Of a DNA stretch of 64,000 bases, positions 17,379 through 26,100 are shown piece by piece (within the stretch, counting starts at the first letter, position 1; every line of letters starts with the position of its first letter). The position numbers and the translations under genes are program-made. The stretch comes from UBA6049 sp965662345. GTDB taxonomy: Bacteria; Bacteroidota; Bacteroidia; Flavobacteriales_G; Salibacteraceae. Below the pieces are notes generated by a model. It was given only the letters and a program-made list of their open reading frames with translations. It had not been told where the DNA came from and searched no databases. Where the stretch lies: the NCBI GenBank assembly GCA_965662345.1, contig CBFIHE010000004.1, positions 1 through 64,000 on the forward strand. The letters are read 5' to 3'.

Positions 17379-19799
17379 ATGCCATACGTACGTACCTTTC
17401 TTCTTTTTCTTGCTTTTACCCCATATTTTCTTGTGGCACAGAACAGAACCTCAAAAACCATTACAGGTACAGTTTTAGAGGCAGGTACAGGAAATCCGTT
17501 AGAGTTTGCCAATGTTACGGTCACACAACTTCCAGATTCCAATTTCTTAGGGGGCACCATTACCAATCAAAAAGGGAAGTTCACCCTAGATGCCAAACCA
17601 GGTGATTTACTAGTTCGCATCAGCTTTGCTGGTTTTGAAAGCATCGAAAAAGTACAACGATTGGAACGAGGTAAATCAAACCTAAACCTTGGTACCATTG
17701 AAATGCAACTTTCTAATTACGTGTTTGAAGAAGCGGTTATAGAAGGTGAGCGTAGTCAAGTTTCATTGAGTCTAGAGAAAAAAACGTTTGAAGTAGGTCA
17801 AGACTTAGCTTCTATTGGTGGGTCAGCAACAGATGTACTAGAAAACGTACCTTCAGTTACAGTAGATGCAGAAGGCAACATTAGTCTGCGAGGTAGTGGC
17901 AATGTGCGAATCCTCATAGATGGCAGACAATCTGGTATGGTGGCATTGAGCGCCCAAGACGCACTACAAATGCTACCTGCAGATATGATTGAACGTGTTG
18001 AAGTGATTACGAACCCCAGTGCACGATACGATGCAGAAGGTATGGCGGGTATCATTAACATCATTACCAAAAAAGAAAAGAAAAAAGGAACAAACGGTAC
18101 GCTTTCACTAACAGCTGGTGAACCAAGAAATTATCAAGCCTCGCTAAACTTGAATCACAGAACAGGAAATTGGAATTTTTTTGGTGGTTACGGATACCGC
18201 AACGGTGCCTACCAAGGATTTAGCTTAGAAGAACGTACAACTATTGAAGACGACTCCATTTCCTTTGTGAATCAAGACCAAAGAAGAAATAGAGCTAGAG
18301 AAAGCCATAGCATTCAAGGCGGAATAGAATATAGAGCTGGGAAACACAACCTCATCTCCTTAAATGGTTCATGGCGAAGAAGTCTTGGTGATAACAGAAA
18401 CTCGGTAACCTACACGTTTGCAGATGCAGACGGCACGTACGGTACGGGAACACGCTTTAATGTTGAAGAAGAAAACAGAGAAAGCACAGATTTTAGCGTG
18501 AACTACACTAGAACTTTCAGCGAAAAAGATAAAAAGCTACTGGTAGACTTCTCTTACACTGGAAGCGATGAAACTGAAGACACCGATGCTGAACAGTACA
18601 ACGTTACTACCACTGGACGTTTTGAAGAAAATGAAATTTTGTACCAGCATTCGCTGAATCAAGAAGACGTGAACAATATTGTTTTCCAAGCAGATTTCAT
18701 TGACCCGATTGGCGAAAAAGGAAAATTTGAAGCTGGTATCAAATCAAGCTATCGCATTATTGGATCTAATTACATGGTTGAAGAGCGCAATGCTATATCT
18801 GAAGACTGGGAGGTTCTCCCTAATGTTACCAATTCACTCACTTACAATGAAATAATACATGCGGGGTACGTAATGTATAGTCAAGCATTCGATAAATTCT
18901 CCTTTGCCGCTGGACTAAGAACAGAGTACACAGATATACTTATTGAGCAAGATCAATTGGGAACCAAAGATCGAAAAGAATACATCAACCCCTTCCCAAC
19001 CATTCATCTAAGCTATGCCTTTGATGACTACAAAAGCATGCAGCTGAGCTACAGCAGAAGAATTAATAGACCAGGTTTCTGGGAGCTCAATCCTTTTTAC
19101 TCCTATGATAATCCTTTGAGTTTCAGAAGTGGAAATCCTAACTTAGACCCAGAGTATACGAACGCTGTAGAGTTGGGATATCTCATTTTTAAAGATAAAT
19201 GGAATATTAACCCTGCCGTATACGTAAGGCATACCACAGGGGTTATTCAACGTATTCAATATATTGAAAATGGGGTTACCATTTCCAGACCAGAAAATGC
19301 AAATACGCAAACCAGCTATGGTATTGAACTAACTGGTACCTATAAACCGCTAAAATGGTGGACATTGAATGGTACCATTAATGGATACGGAGCACAATTA
19401 GATGGTAGCAACATTCAAGATGGTGCGCAACGCGATTTTTTCACCTACACCGTACAAGCAAGCAGTATGATGCGCATTCCTAACTGGTTCAATGTACAGG
19501 TAAGAGGGAATTATCAAGCAGAAAGAGAAACCGCACAGGGAAAACGACTTAGCATTACCAGAATGGATGTAGCTGTTACCAAAGACTTTTTGCAAGGTAA
19601 AGCGAACGCTAGTTTCAAAATCCAAGATGTTTTTAATAGCAGAATTCGCAGGAGCGAAAGTTCAGGAACCAACTTTGATATCTACCAAGAGGGCCAATGG
19701 CGACCTAGAATGTTCATCATTGGGTTTACTTATCGGTTAAACCCCAATGAAAGAGATACTTCTAGAGGCAAAAGAGGTTTTGACGGAGGCGGGGAATAA
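17379..19799 (+). CDS. TonB-dependent outer-membrane receptor (OMP_b-brl family)
   Basis: 806 residues in the usual Bacteroidota order: signal peptide (to about residue 20), carboxypeptidase-regulatory beta-sandwich (26-110, VTVTQLPDSNFLGGTITNQ and similar), plug domain (about 140-235, with DVLENVPSVTVD, ISLRGSGNVRILIDG and RYDAEGMAGIINIITKK), then a beta-barrel of the outer-membrane beta-barrel family 3 type with alternating aromatic strands to the C-terminal FTYRL. It imports an unknown ligand using TonB energy. No SusD partner or ligand-specific gene is adjacent. Confidence 0.9.
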   Translation: MPYVRTFLLFLAFTPYFLVAQNRTSKTITGTVLEAGTGNPLEFANVTVTQLPDSNFLGGTITNQKGKFTLDAKPGDLLVRISFAGFESIEKVQRLERGKSNLNLGTIEMQLSNYVFEEAVIEGERSQVSLSLEKKTFEVGQDLASIGGSATDVLENVPSVTVDAEGNISLRGSGNVRILIDGRQSGMVALSAQDALQMLPADMIERVEVITNPSARYDAEGMAGIINIITKKEKKKGTNGTLSLTAGEPRNYQASLNLNHRTGNWNFFGGYGYRNGAYQGFSLEERTTIEDDSISFVNQDQRRNRARESHSIQGGIEYRAGKHNLISLNGSWRRSLGDNRNSVTYTFADADGTYGTGTRFNVEEENRESTDFSVNYTRTFSEKDKKLLVDFSYTGSDETEDTDAEQYNVTTTGRFEENEILYQHSLNQEDVNNIVFQADFIDPIGEKGKFEAGIKSSYRIIGSNYMVEERNAISEDWEVLPNVTNSLTYNEIIHAGYVMYSQAFDKFSFAAGLRTEYTDILIEQDQLGTKDRKEYINPFPTIHLSYAFDDYKSMQLSYSRRINRPGFWELNPFYSYDNPLSFRSGNPNLDPEYTNAVELGYLIFKDKWNINPAVYVRHTTGVIQRIQYIENGVTISRPENANTQTSYGIELTGTYKPLKWWTLNGTINGYGAQLDGSNIQDGAQRDFFTYTVQASSMMRIPNWFNVQVRGNYQAERETAQGKRLSITRMDVAVTKDFLQGKANASFKIQDVFNSRIRRSESSGTNFDIYQEGQWRPRMFIIGFTYRLNPNERDTSRGKRGFDGGGE

Positions 19800-19822
19800 T
19801 TCCTAACTTTATCCCAAATCCT

Positions 19823-20005
19823 ATGCCTATTATGAAGATTGATTTCCATGACTTCGCCATTACTGCTGGAATAGCTCTTACGCTCGGCTGTTGTTTAGAG
19901 TTTCTCTCAGCAAATTACCTCCCCATCGTTTCTTTCATGGTTGCTTTGATTGCGTATTTCTATGGTAAGAAAGTGTATAAGATTACTCTGCCAAAAAGTC
20001 GCTAA
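19823..20005 (+). CDS. Small two-helix membrane protein, hypothetical
   Basis: 60 residues (57 if the second ATG at 19832 is used) with two hydrophobic helices (about 12-27 with GCCLEF, and 31-48 with FMVALIAYFYG) and a basic C-terminus KKVYKITLPKSR, consistent with a hairpin in the inner membrane. It lies 23 nt after the TonB receptor gene and 36 nt before the esterase gene in the same direction. No family is recognised. Positive-inside charge distribution favours a real gene, but its small size leaves doubt. Confidence 0.5.
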   Translation: MPIMKIDFHDFAITAGIALTLGCCLEFLSANYLPIVSFMVALIAYFYGKKVYKITLPKSR

Positions 20006-20041
20006 AACTGCTTTACTTACTCTGAATAAACAAACAGAATA

Positions 20042-21478
20042 ATGTTGCGAAGATTGATTTACTTGTTGCCTACACTGCTGCTTTCACACCTTGGAATTGC
20101 TCAAACAACTATTATAATTGATTCGGTTCCTGTAAATACGCCCGTTAACGCTACCATTCACATCGCAGGAGATTTTCAGAATTGGAACCCGAGTAGTACT
20201 GCTCATACATTTGAATATGATACCGCTTTATCGACTTATGCCTATACCCTACCCATGGGTACTGGAAGCATTGAATTCAAATTCACGCGTGGAAGCTGGA
20301 ATACAGTAGAATCTGATGCAAACGGAAATTTCATCCAGAACAGAACGTTCACCCCTATTCCTGGTGATACGGCTTATTTTCAAATTGCGGGTTGGGAAGA
20401 CCTAAACGGTAGCGGAGGTTTAGGAAGCACGGCAGCTGATAACGTAGAAATCTTAGCCGATAGTTTTTATATGACCCGCCTCAATAGATACAGAAGAGTT
20501 TGGGTTTACTTACCTCCTGATTACCACTTTGGTTCAAAAACTTACCCCGTGCTCTACATGCACGATGGTCAAAATGTATTTGACGCAGCCACATCATTTG
20601 CAGGAGAATGGCAAGTAGACGAAACCTTAAACCTACTCTATGCGCAAGGCGACTCAGGAATAATAGTAGTTGCTGTTGATAACGGAGGTAGCAATCGAAT
20701 CAATGAATATACACCATGGAGTAACCCTACCTACGGAGGCGGTGAGGGAGCAGATTATGTAGACTTTTTAGTAGATGAACTTATTCCACATATAAATAAC
20801 AATTATCGCACTAAAAAAGGTAGAGACTACACGGGAATCATGGGTAGTTCTATAGGCGGACACATTTCCATTTATGCTGGGTTAAAACACCTAGATGTAT
20901 TTGGTAAAATAGGTTCATTATCGCCTTCTTATTGGATAAACCCAGAAATTTTTGAGTTTGTGCACAACAATCCAAAAATAGAGTCGATGCGAATCTACCA
21001 GGTAATGGCTCAACCTGAGGGGCTATCTCATATTAATCGCATGCAAGCTATGCACGACTCACTGCTTGAAGCAGGATATGATTCTGCAGATATTAAAACG
21101 GTTGTTACGCCAGATGGAGCACATAGTGAATGGTATTGGGCCCGCGAATTTGAAGCTGCTTATTTGTGGCTTTTTCGTAACATAAGTACAGGGCTAACCA
21201 ATCAACGACAAACCAAAAGCTCTGTACGCCTCTATCCTAATCCAATAGCGGATGGTCATCTATTTCTTGAGCTCAATAGCCCTAAGACCGAGGATGTAAC
21301 GGTTGAAGTAATTGACAGCTCAGGTACTGGATTAGTAGTTTATACAGGTGTAATCCAGCAAACAGGCACTAGTTCTTTAGAAATTCCTAGAAGTAAACTT
21401 CCTAAAGCTCGCGGTATTTATTTCCTAAGAGTAACCTTCTCAGAAGAGATTGAGCTGGTAAGATTCGTTGTTCTTTAA
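20042..21478 (+). CDS. T9SS-secreted esterase with N-terminal carbohydrate-binding-like domain
   Basis: 478 residues: signal peptide (1-20), an E-set/CBM48-like module (about 22-105, with AGDFQNWNP and FKFTRGSWNTVE), an esterase-D type alpha/beta hydrolase (about 140-380), and a T9SS sorting domain (about 395-478, YPNPIADG). The nucleophile elbow is MGSSIGGH with S270, and H361 in DGAHSEWYW is the likely catalytic His. Such esterases deacylate sugars, siderophores or polysaccharide esters; the glycan-binding-like module and export suggest an extracellular glycan ester as substrate (inference). Confidence 0.85.
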   Translation: MLRRLIYLLPTLLLSHLGIAQTTIIIDSVPVNTPVNATIHIAGDFQNWNPSSTAHTFEYDTALSTYAYTLPMGTGSIEFKFTRGSWNTVESDANGNFIQNRTFTPIPGDTAYFQIAGWEDLNGSGGLGSTAADNVEILADSFYMTRLNRYRRVWVYLPPDYHFGSKTYPVLYMHDGQNVFDAATSFAGEWQVDETLNLLYAQGDSGIIVVAVDNGGSNRINEYTPWSNPTYGGGEGADYVDFLVDELIPHINNNYRTKKGRDYTGIMGSSIGGHISIYAGLKHLDVFGKIGSLSPSYWINPEIFEFVHNNPKIESMRIYQVMAQPEGLSHINRMQAMHDSLLEAGYDSADIKTVVTPDGAHSEWYWAREFEAAYLWLFRNISTGLTNQRQTKSSVRLYPNPIADGHLFLELNSPKTEDVTVEVIDSSGTGLVVYTGVIQQTGTSSLEIPRSKLPKARGIYFLRVTFSEEIELVRFVVL

Positions 21479-21832
21479 CTCAAATGCAAGTTGGTGAAAT
21501 GCCTACCAAACTCTAGCCTAAGCCCTATTGATTCGTCTCTTCATCTCATAGGGTTTGAGCTACTAGTGTCACTTAAATAAAGCCCTCTTTCAGAGTAACC
21601 AAATACCTCACCTTATTTACTACATCAATACTATTTGAGACTTTTTAGCTGTTAGAACGAAAAATATTTCAGGGATATGGTACATTTCATACTAAGCCCT
21701 TCATCGCTGCTCCACAGCCCGAAATCACCTTTTCTTCAAATCTCAATTTCCCTAGAGTGCTGTTTATCAAACATATATATACCTACCTTGTACGCTCTGC
21801 GTGGAATTAATCAAGCAGTGTAATTACAGATT
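21479..21832 (+). other. Intergenic stretch without a recognisable gene
   Basis: 354 bp between the esterase and the next secreted-protein gene. I see no convincing ORF, RNA gene or mobile element. It holds a weak inverted repeat CCCTAT (21523-21528) / ATAGGG (21548-21553) without a T run, three copies of AAGCCCT, and an AT-rich tract with TACCTTG near 21782 that may be the promoter of the gene at 21833. Confidence 0.6.
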
Positions 21833-22624
21833 ATGAAAGTATATTTAACCGTATTAAGCCTATGTGCCACTAGCCTATTAACAGCACAAAATGTACCCGT
21901 TGATTTTGAATCTAACGGAAATGGTGCTAATTGGACGTGGACTACTTTTGAAAATGACTCTGATCCATCTCTTGAAATTGTTCCAAACCCAGATCCCACT
22001 GGTTTAAACACCTCTTCAACCGTAGCCAAGTTTACAGCATTGCAAGCAGGACAGCCTTTTGCAGGTTGCGAAACAATGCATGGTTCAGATATAGGAACAT
22101 TCACTATAGACAATACCAATAACATCATTAGAATTACAGTTTGGAAGAATACGATTAGTGATGTAGGTATAAAACTCGTAAGATCTGATAACTGGTCTTT
22201 GGGAGAAATCAAAGTTCCAAACACCAAAACAGGAGAGTGGGAACAACTTGAATTTGACTTTTCTGCTCACAATGGAAACACCTATGATCAAATAGTTGTA
22301 TTTCCAGATTTTGATGCTAGAACCCAAGACAACATCATTTACTTTGATGACCTCTATGGAGACCTTGCTTCTTCAATAGGTATAAATACAGTTTCAGAAG
22401 AATCTGTTAAACTTTTCCCTAACCCAGCAACAAATAAAATTCAGATACAAAGTAAAACCGCTATTGACTCTTACACCATCATCGGGGTAACAGGTCAAAC
22501 GGTACTCCATGGATCTTTCTTGCCTAATAACACTCTTGATATTAGCGAGTTACCAAGCGGAATTTATATTTTCAAATGCGTAATTGGTAGCGAACATCAC
22601 ACGCAAAAATTCTCTGTAGAATAA
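21833..22624 (+). CDS. T9SS-secreted jelly-roll-like protein, possible carbohydrate binder
   Basis: 263 residues: signal peptide (to about residue 19, LLTAQ), a ~165-residue beta-rich domain, and a T9SS sorting domain (from about 195, LFPNPATNK, then SGIYIFK). The middle starts VDFESNGNGANWTWTTFEND and contains GWEQ-like and IYFDDLYG segments. This pattern is like the jelly-roll modules appended to secreted laminarin-active enzymes in marine flavobacteria, where the IYFDD segment near the end is typical. No catalytic residues are evident. Two GH17 enzymes just downstream make a beta-glucan link plausible but unproven. Confidence 0.75.
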   Translation: MKVYLTVLSLCATSLLTAQNVPVDFESNGNGANWTWTTFENDSDPSLEIVPNPDPTGLNTSSTVAKFTALQAGQPFAGCETMHGSDIGTFTIDNTNNIIRITVWKNTISDVGIKLVRSDNWSLGEIKVPNTKTGEWEQLEFDFSAHNGNTYDQIVVFPDFDARTQDNIIYFDDLYGDLASSIGINTVSEESVKLFPNPATNKIQIQSKTAIDSYTIIGVTGQTVLHGSFLPNNTLDISELPSGIYIFKCVIGSEHHTQKFSVE

Positions 22625-22641
22625 AGGCACAAAAGTATTAC

Positions 22642-22685
22642 TCATCAAAAGTGGAGTTCGTTCCACAGAACTCTTCTTTTGATGA
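22642..22685 (+). terminator. Long hairpin after the jelly-roll protein gene
   Basis: Near-perfect 18-bp stem: TCATCAAAAG pairs with CTTTTGATGA, then after one mismatch and a G-T wobble AGTTC pairs with GAACT, closed by an 8-nt loop. It lies 18 nt after the stop. It lacks a strong T run, so it could be a weak terminator or an mRNA 3'-stabilising hairpin. Confidence 0.55.
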
Positions 22686-22786
22686 ATCATTTCTATTCCT
22701 AAATTGCTGCTCAATTACAATTCTGGTATTCTCAACATGTGTTGATGCATACACCAATTTAGGTTTAATTCCATAGTAGTTTAGTT

Positions 22787-23350
22787 GTGAAGCCCTTAGC
22801 TAAACAGTTCTTTTTCTCTTTATTCTCGCTGTTCTTAGTTTATCAGTCTTTTCAACTGTTCGATTCCTTCTTCCGAGCCAACAACCTGAACCTATCAATT
22901 GCAGAAAGCTTTTTCATCGCTTTCTTAATTAACCTGTACATTACAGGCATATTCGCATTTTCAGGATTCGTTTTTCCCACCTATAGTTTGCTTCCTAAAA
23001 CCTATTACAAAATCTACAACAGAATTTTACTGAAGAAAGTCTACAGCATACTTGGAGTTAGATTTTTCACCCTTCTCTTACTCTTCTTTTATTGGGGTAA
23101 ACCCAAAAACAAACAGCGTTTTTTTAACGGAAGTCGCTCTGGACTACATCAACTCACTATTGAAACCAAGCGAGCAGAATTTGGTCATGCAGGTGCTTTT
23201 CTCATCATACTAATTTGCTGTATTCCTTTTATTATGAAAGGTTTTTGGTGGGTTGCAACAGGGGCAATGCTCATCAATATAATCGGTAATTTGTACCCTG
23301 TAATTCTTCAGCGGTACCACCGTTCGCGTATTCTCCGAATAACGAAATAA
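22787..23350 (+). CDS. Membrane protein, possibly CrtO-like glycosyl-carotenoid acyltransferase family
   Basis: 187 residues starting at GTG 22787 (no usable ATG nearby). Four hydrophobic segments (about 9-25, 42-65, 89-104, 134-168) separate basic loops. The block KRAEFGHAGAFL and the C-terminal NLYPVILQRYHRSRI resemble the end of the staphylococcal CrtO acyltransferase family, where a YP-x3-QRYNR motif closes the protein. Bacteroidota contain many uncharacterised members. The similarity is by motif memory only, and no carotenoid gene is adjacent. A TAGTTTAG box sits just before the GTG. Confidence 0.6.
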   Translation: MKPLAKQFFFSLFSLFLVYQSFQLFDSFFRANNLNLSIAESFFIAFLINLYITGIFAFSGFVFPTYSLLPKTYYKIYNRILLKKVYSILGVRFFTLLLLFFYWGKPKNKQRFFNGSRSGLHQLTIETKRAEFGHAGAFLIILICCIPFIMKGFWWVATGAMLINIIGNLYPVILQRYHRSRILRITK

Positions 23351-23377
23351 ATTATTATTCCAAAAGCCTCATTTCAT

Positions 23378-23418
23378 CTTAGTGTTTTTTTGACACTTAG
23401 TATAATTACTTTTCTTTG
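23378..23418 (+). promoter_or_regulatory. GH17 operon promoter with overlapping dyad
   Basis: TTTG (23389-23392), 18-nt spacer and TTTCTTTG (23411-23418) give a Bacteroidota-type promoter 20 nt before the ATG at 23439. The inverted repeat CTTAGTGT-N7-ACACTTAG (23378-23400, one mismatch) covers the -33 element, so a bound regulator would block or contact RNA polymerase. No regulator gene is adjacent. Confidence 0.5.
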
Positions 23419-23438
23419 CGCTCTTAAATTCAAAACGC

Positions 23439-24326
23439 ATGTCTGTACGAACAGGTAGAATTAAATCGCTATTAGGCGTTAATCCCGCAAAGGTCTCTGG
23501 AGAAGAACTCATCACACTTTACAAAAACCACATAACAGAAGGTGTACCCGGATTATGCTTTAGTTCTTACGAAGAGGGACAAGAGCCTGGAGATCAAATT
23601 TCTGCAGAACAGATTGAGGAGCGCATAAAAATCATTGCCTCGCACACGCAGTGGGTACGCACTTTTTCTTGTACAGACGGAAACGAATTGATTCCAGAAA
23701 TCGCAAAAAAACATGGCCTTAAGGTTATGGCAGGCGCCTGGTTGAGTGATAACAAAGACCTGAATGAGAAGGAAATCGAAAACCTCATCGCCTTGGCACA
23801 AGCAGGTTTTGCAGACTTAGTAGCTGTAGGAAACGAAGTGCTTTACCGAGATGAACTCACAGAAGAGGAACTTTTAGACTACCTGCATCGCGTTAAGCAA
23901 GCTCTACCGAATGCGCAGGTAGGCTATGTAGATGCATATTACGAGTTTAGAAACCGCCCTGCGTTGGCAGATGCGTGCGATGTGATTTACACTAATTGCT
24001 ATCCGTTTTGGGAAGGATGTCACATTGATTACGCTTTGCCCTACATGAAAACCATGTATCAAATTGCCAAAGAAGCGGCAAAGGGCAAGCCCGTGGTGAT
24101 TACAGAAACGGGGTGGCCAAGCAGAGGCACCAACTTTGAAGCATCTGAACCCTCTGAAGAAAACTTCATGCGCTATTTCGTGAATACCATGAACTGGACC
24201 AAAGAAGAGAATATTCCGGTAATGTACTTTGCCAGTTTTGACGAAGCCTGGAAAGTAGGAGATGAAGGTGATGTAGGTGCCTATTGGGGCATTTGGGATA
24301 AAGACCACCAACCTAAATTTCATTAA
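23439..24326 (+). CDS. GH17-family beta-1,3-glucanase-like enzyme, no signal peptide
   Basis: 295-residue TIM-barrel protein of glycoside hydrolase family 17. The acid/base Glu is E133 in VAVGNEVL and the nucleophile E223 in VVITETGWPSRG; both blocks are classic for GH17. The aromatic block YTNCYPFWEG (184-193) is the +subsite loop. There is no signal peptide, lipobox or sorting domain, so the enzyme should act in the cytosol, unlike most secreted laminarinases. It is the first gene of a two-gene unit with its paralogue 12 nt downstream. Substrate is probably short beta-1,3-glucan oligosaccharides (inference). Confidence 0.88.
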   Translation: MSVRTGRIKSLLGVNPAKVSGEELITLYKNHITEGVPGLCFSSYEEGQEPGDQISAEQIEERIKIIASHTQWVRTFSCTDGNELIPEIAKKHGLKVMAGAWLSDNKDLNEKEIENLIALAQAGFADLVAVGNEVLYRDELTEEELLDYLHRVKQALPNAQVGYVDAYYEFRNRPALADACDVIYTNCYPFWEGCHIDYALPYMKTMYQIAKEAAKGKPVVITETGWPSRGTNFEASEPSEENFMRYFVNTMNWTKEENIPVMYFASFDEAWKVGDEGDVGAYWGIWDKDHQPKFH

Positions 24327-24338
24327 ATCTCACAACGC

Positions 24339-25286
24339 ATGAAGAATAGATATGAAACCCTAAACATTCCCTTTGCTCCTGCTATCTGTTACTCGGGCTA
24401 CAGAGACGGACAAGACCCCGGTTCGCATACCTACCCTTCATACGAAGAGGTAAAAGAAGATTTGCTAATGCTGCAGGGTCGATGGAAGTACCTCAGACTT
24501 TACGACTGCAGCAAACACGCGCAGATTGTGTTGGATGTCATCAAACAAGAAAAGCTAGACTTTAAAGTAATGATGAGTGCCTACATCAATGCGGAAATGA
24601 ACAATGCACGTTGTCCTTGGGGTGGCGTATATTCAGAAGAGGAACTTGAAACCAACCGAGAAAACAACATTGCCGAAGTCAAGAAACTCATTGACTTTGC
24701 CAATAACCACCCTAGCGTGATTAACTGCCTTTCCGTAGGAAACGAAGCCACCGTGGAATGGACAGACCATTTGGTACCCGTAGATCGGGTTGTTGAATAT
24801 GTGCAAATGGTAAAAGCAGGTGCCAAACAGCCTGTTACGTTTTGCGAGAACTACCTTCCATGGCACACCAAGCTAGAGCCATTGGTAAAAGAAGTAGATT
24901 TCATCTCCATTCATACCTATCCTGTTTGGGAATACAAGCACATACACGAGGCGTTGGAGTACACAAAGGAAAACTACTTTAGCGTGGCCAACAAATACCC
25001 TGATACTCCCGTAATGATAACCGAAGCGGGATGGTCTACCAACTCAAATGGCAGGGGGATTCAGCCCGAGCATGTTAATGAGGAACTTCAGGAAGTGTAC
25101 TTCCATGATTTAATGAATTGGACCAAAGAAGAAGGAATTATCACCTACTACTTTGAAGCCTTTGATGAAAATTGGAAAGGTTCTGAGCATGAATTTGAGC
25201 CAGAAAAACACTGGGGAATCTTCAAAGCAGACCGTTCTCCTAAGAAGGTAATGGAGCCATTCTACCCTAACTTGATTAAGGCATAG
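24339..25286 (+). CDS. Second GH17-family glucanase-like enzyme, no signal peptide
   Basis: 315 residues, paralogue of the preceding gene. Acid/base E136 lies in CLSVGNEATVEW and nucleophile E229 in VMITEAGWSTNSNG. Related landmarks are AICYSGYRDGQDPG at the N-terminus (compare FSSYEEGQEPG in the first) and ISIHTYPVWEYKHIHEALEY. It has a longer loop near residues 84-110 (NAEMNNARCPWGG) absent from the first enzyme, so the two may differ in product length or exo/endo action. It too lacks an export signal. The 12-nt spacing indicates one transcript with the upstream gene. Confidence 0.87.
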   Translation: MKNRYETLNIPFAPAICYSGYRDGQDPGSHTYPSYEEVKEDLLMLQGRWKYLRLYDCSKHAQIVLDVIKQEKLDFKVMMSAYINAEMNNARCPWGGVYSEEELETNRENNIAEVKKLIDFANNHPSVINCLSVGNEATVEWTDHLVPVDRVVEYVQMVKAGAKQPVTFCENYLPWHTKLEPLVKEVDFISIHTYPVWEYKHIHEALEYTKENYFSVANKYPDTPVMITEAGWSTNSNGRGIQPEHVNEELQEVYFHDLMNWTKEEGIITYYFEAFDENWKGSEHEFEPEKHWGIFKADRSPKKVMEPFYPNLIKA

Positions 25287-25326
25287 TTTTAAGAATACGT
25301 ATCTTCATCTCGTTAATGTTTTACCA

Positions 25327-25740
25327 ATGGCGGGATTAGCAACACAAGAGACCAATTTAAGCGTAGATGCTTTTTTAGATAGTATAGAGGATGATGCTAT
25401 GCGCGCTGATGCAAAGGCTGTAAAAAAGCTGATGCAAGAAGTAACCGAAGATGAGCCCAAAGTATGGGGTAACAATTTCATTATTGGCTTTGGAAAATAC
25501 ACTTACACACGCAAAGGAAGTAAAGAAGAGTTGCAATGGTTTAAAGTGGGCTTTGCACCGCGTAAAGACAAACTCACCCTCTACCTAACTTGTGATATTG
25601 CCCAATACCAACACCTTCTAGATAGGTTAGGGAAACATAAGCATGGCAAAGGATGCTTATACATCAAGAAATTGGCAGATGTAGATTTAGAAGTATTAAA
25701 AGCAATGATTGAAGCCAACAAAGAAGATCGATGGAGATAA
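25327..25740 (+). CDS. DUF1801 family protein
   Basis: 137 residues of the DUF1801/YdhG-like fold. Typical segments are the helical start VDAFLDSIEDDAMRADAKAV, the Trp-containing turn PKVWGNNFIIGFGKYTYTRKG, FKVGFAPRKDKLTLYL, and KGCLYIKKLADVDLEVLKAMI near the C-terminus. Small cytosolic protein; the family relates to frataxin-like folds but its function is not established. TATCTTCA 25301-25308 upstream may be a promoter box. Confidence 0.85.
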   Translation: MAGLATQETNLSVDAFLDSIEDDAMRADAKAVKKLMQEVTEDEPKVWGNNFIIGFGKYTYTRKGSKEELQWFKVGFAPRKDKLTLYLTCDIAQYQHLLDRLGKHKHGKGCLYIKKLADVDLEVLKAMIEANKEDRWR

Positions 25741-25749
25741 ACTTCTCTC

Positions 25750-26100
25750 CTACTTCATGAATCGCTTGTACTTTTCTTTGAATGCCGTTTTCAAACGTTC
25801 AGGCTTGGCTTTTGAATTCATGTAGGAGCCCAAAAAAGTAGCCAACAACCCTACTACAAACCAACTTGGGTCGGTCATGAAGAAGAAAGCCAAAGAGATG
25901 ACCGTCATGGTAATAATCACCCACAACATGGCTCTAGTTCGTACTGCATTCTCTGTGTAACTCTCGTTTAATTTGTTCTTGCCATTTAACTCACTCAACT
26001 TAGGTAAGTCATGAAGCCAAACTACAATGGTTTGATTGGCTAGTATAGCTCCAGCCATAGCTCCCAACACAGCAAAGCCTATGTTGAATATCCAATCCAT
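25750..26100 (-). CDS. Hypothetical inner-membrane protein
   Basis: 116 residues with three hydrophobic segments (about 3-25, 57-73, 77-92) and a basic C-terminal tail KPERLKTAFKEKYKRFMK, probably cytosolic. No family is recognised. The ATG overlaps the ychF stop codon by one base, so translation is probably coupled to ychF. Convergent with the DUF1801 gene. Confidence 0.7.
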   Translation of the reverse strand: MDWIFNIGFAVLGAMAGAILANQTIVVWLHDLPKLSELNGKNKLNESYTENAVRTRAMLWVIITMTVISLAFFFMTDPSWFVVGLLATFLGSYMNSKAKPERLKTAFKEKYKRFMK

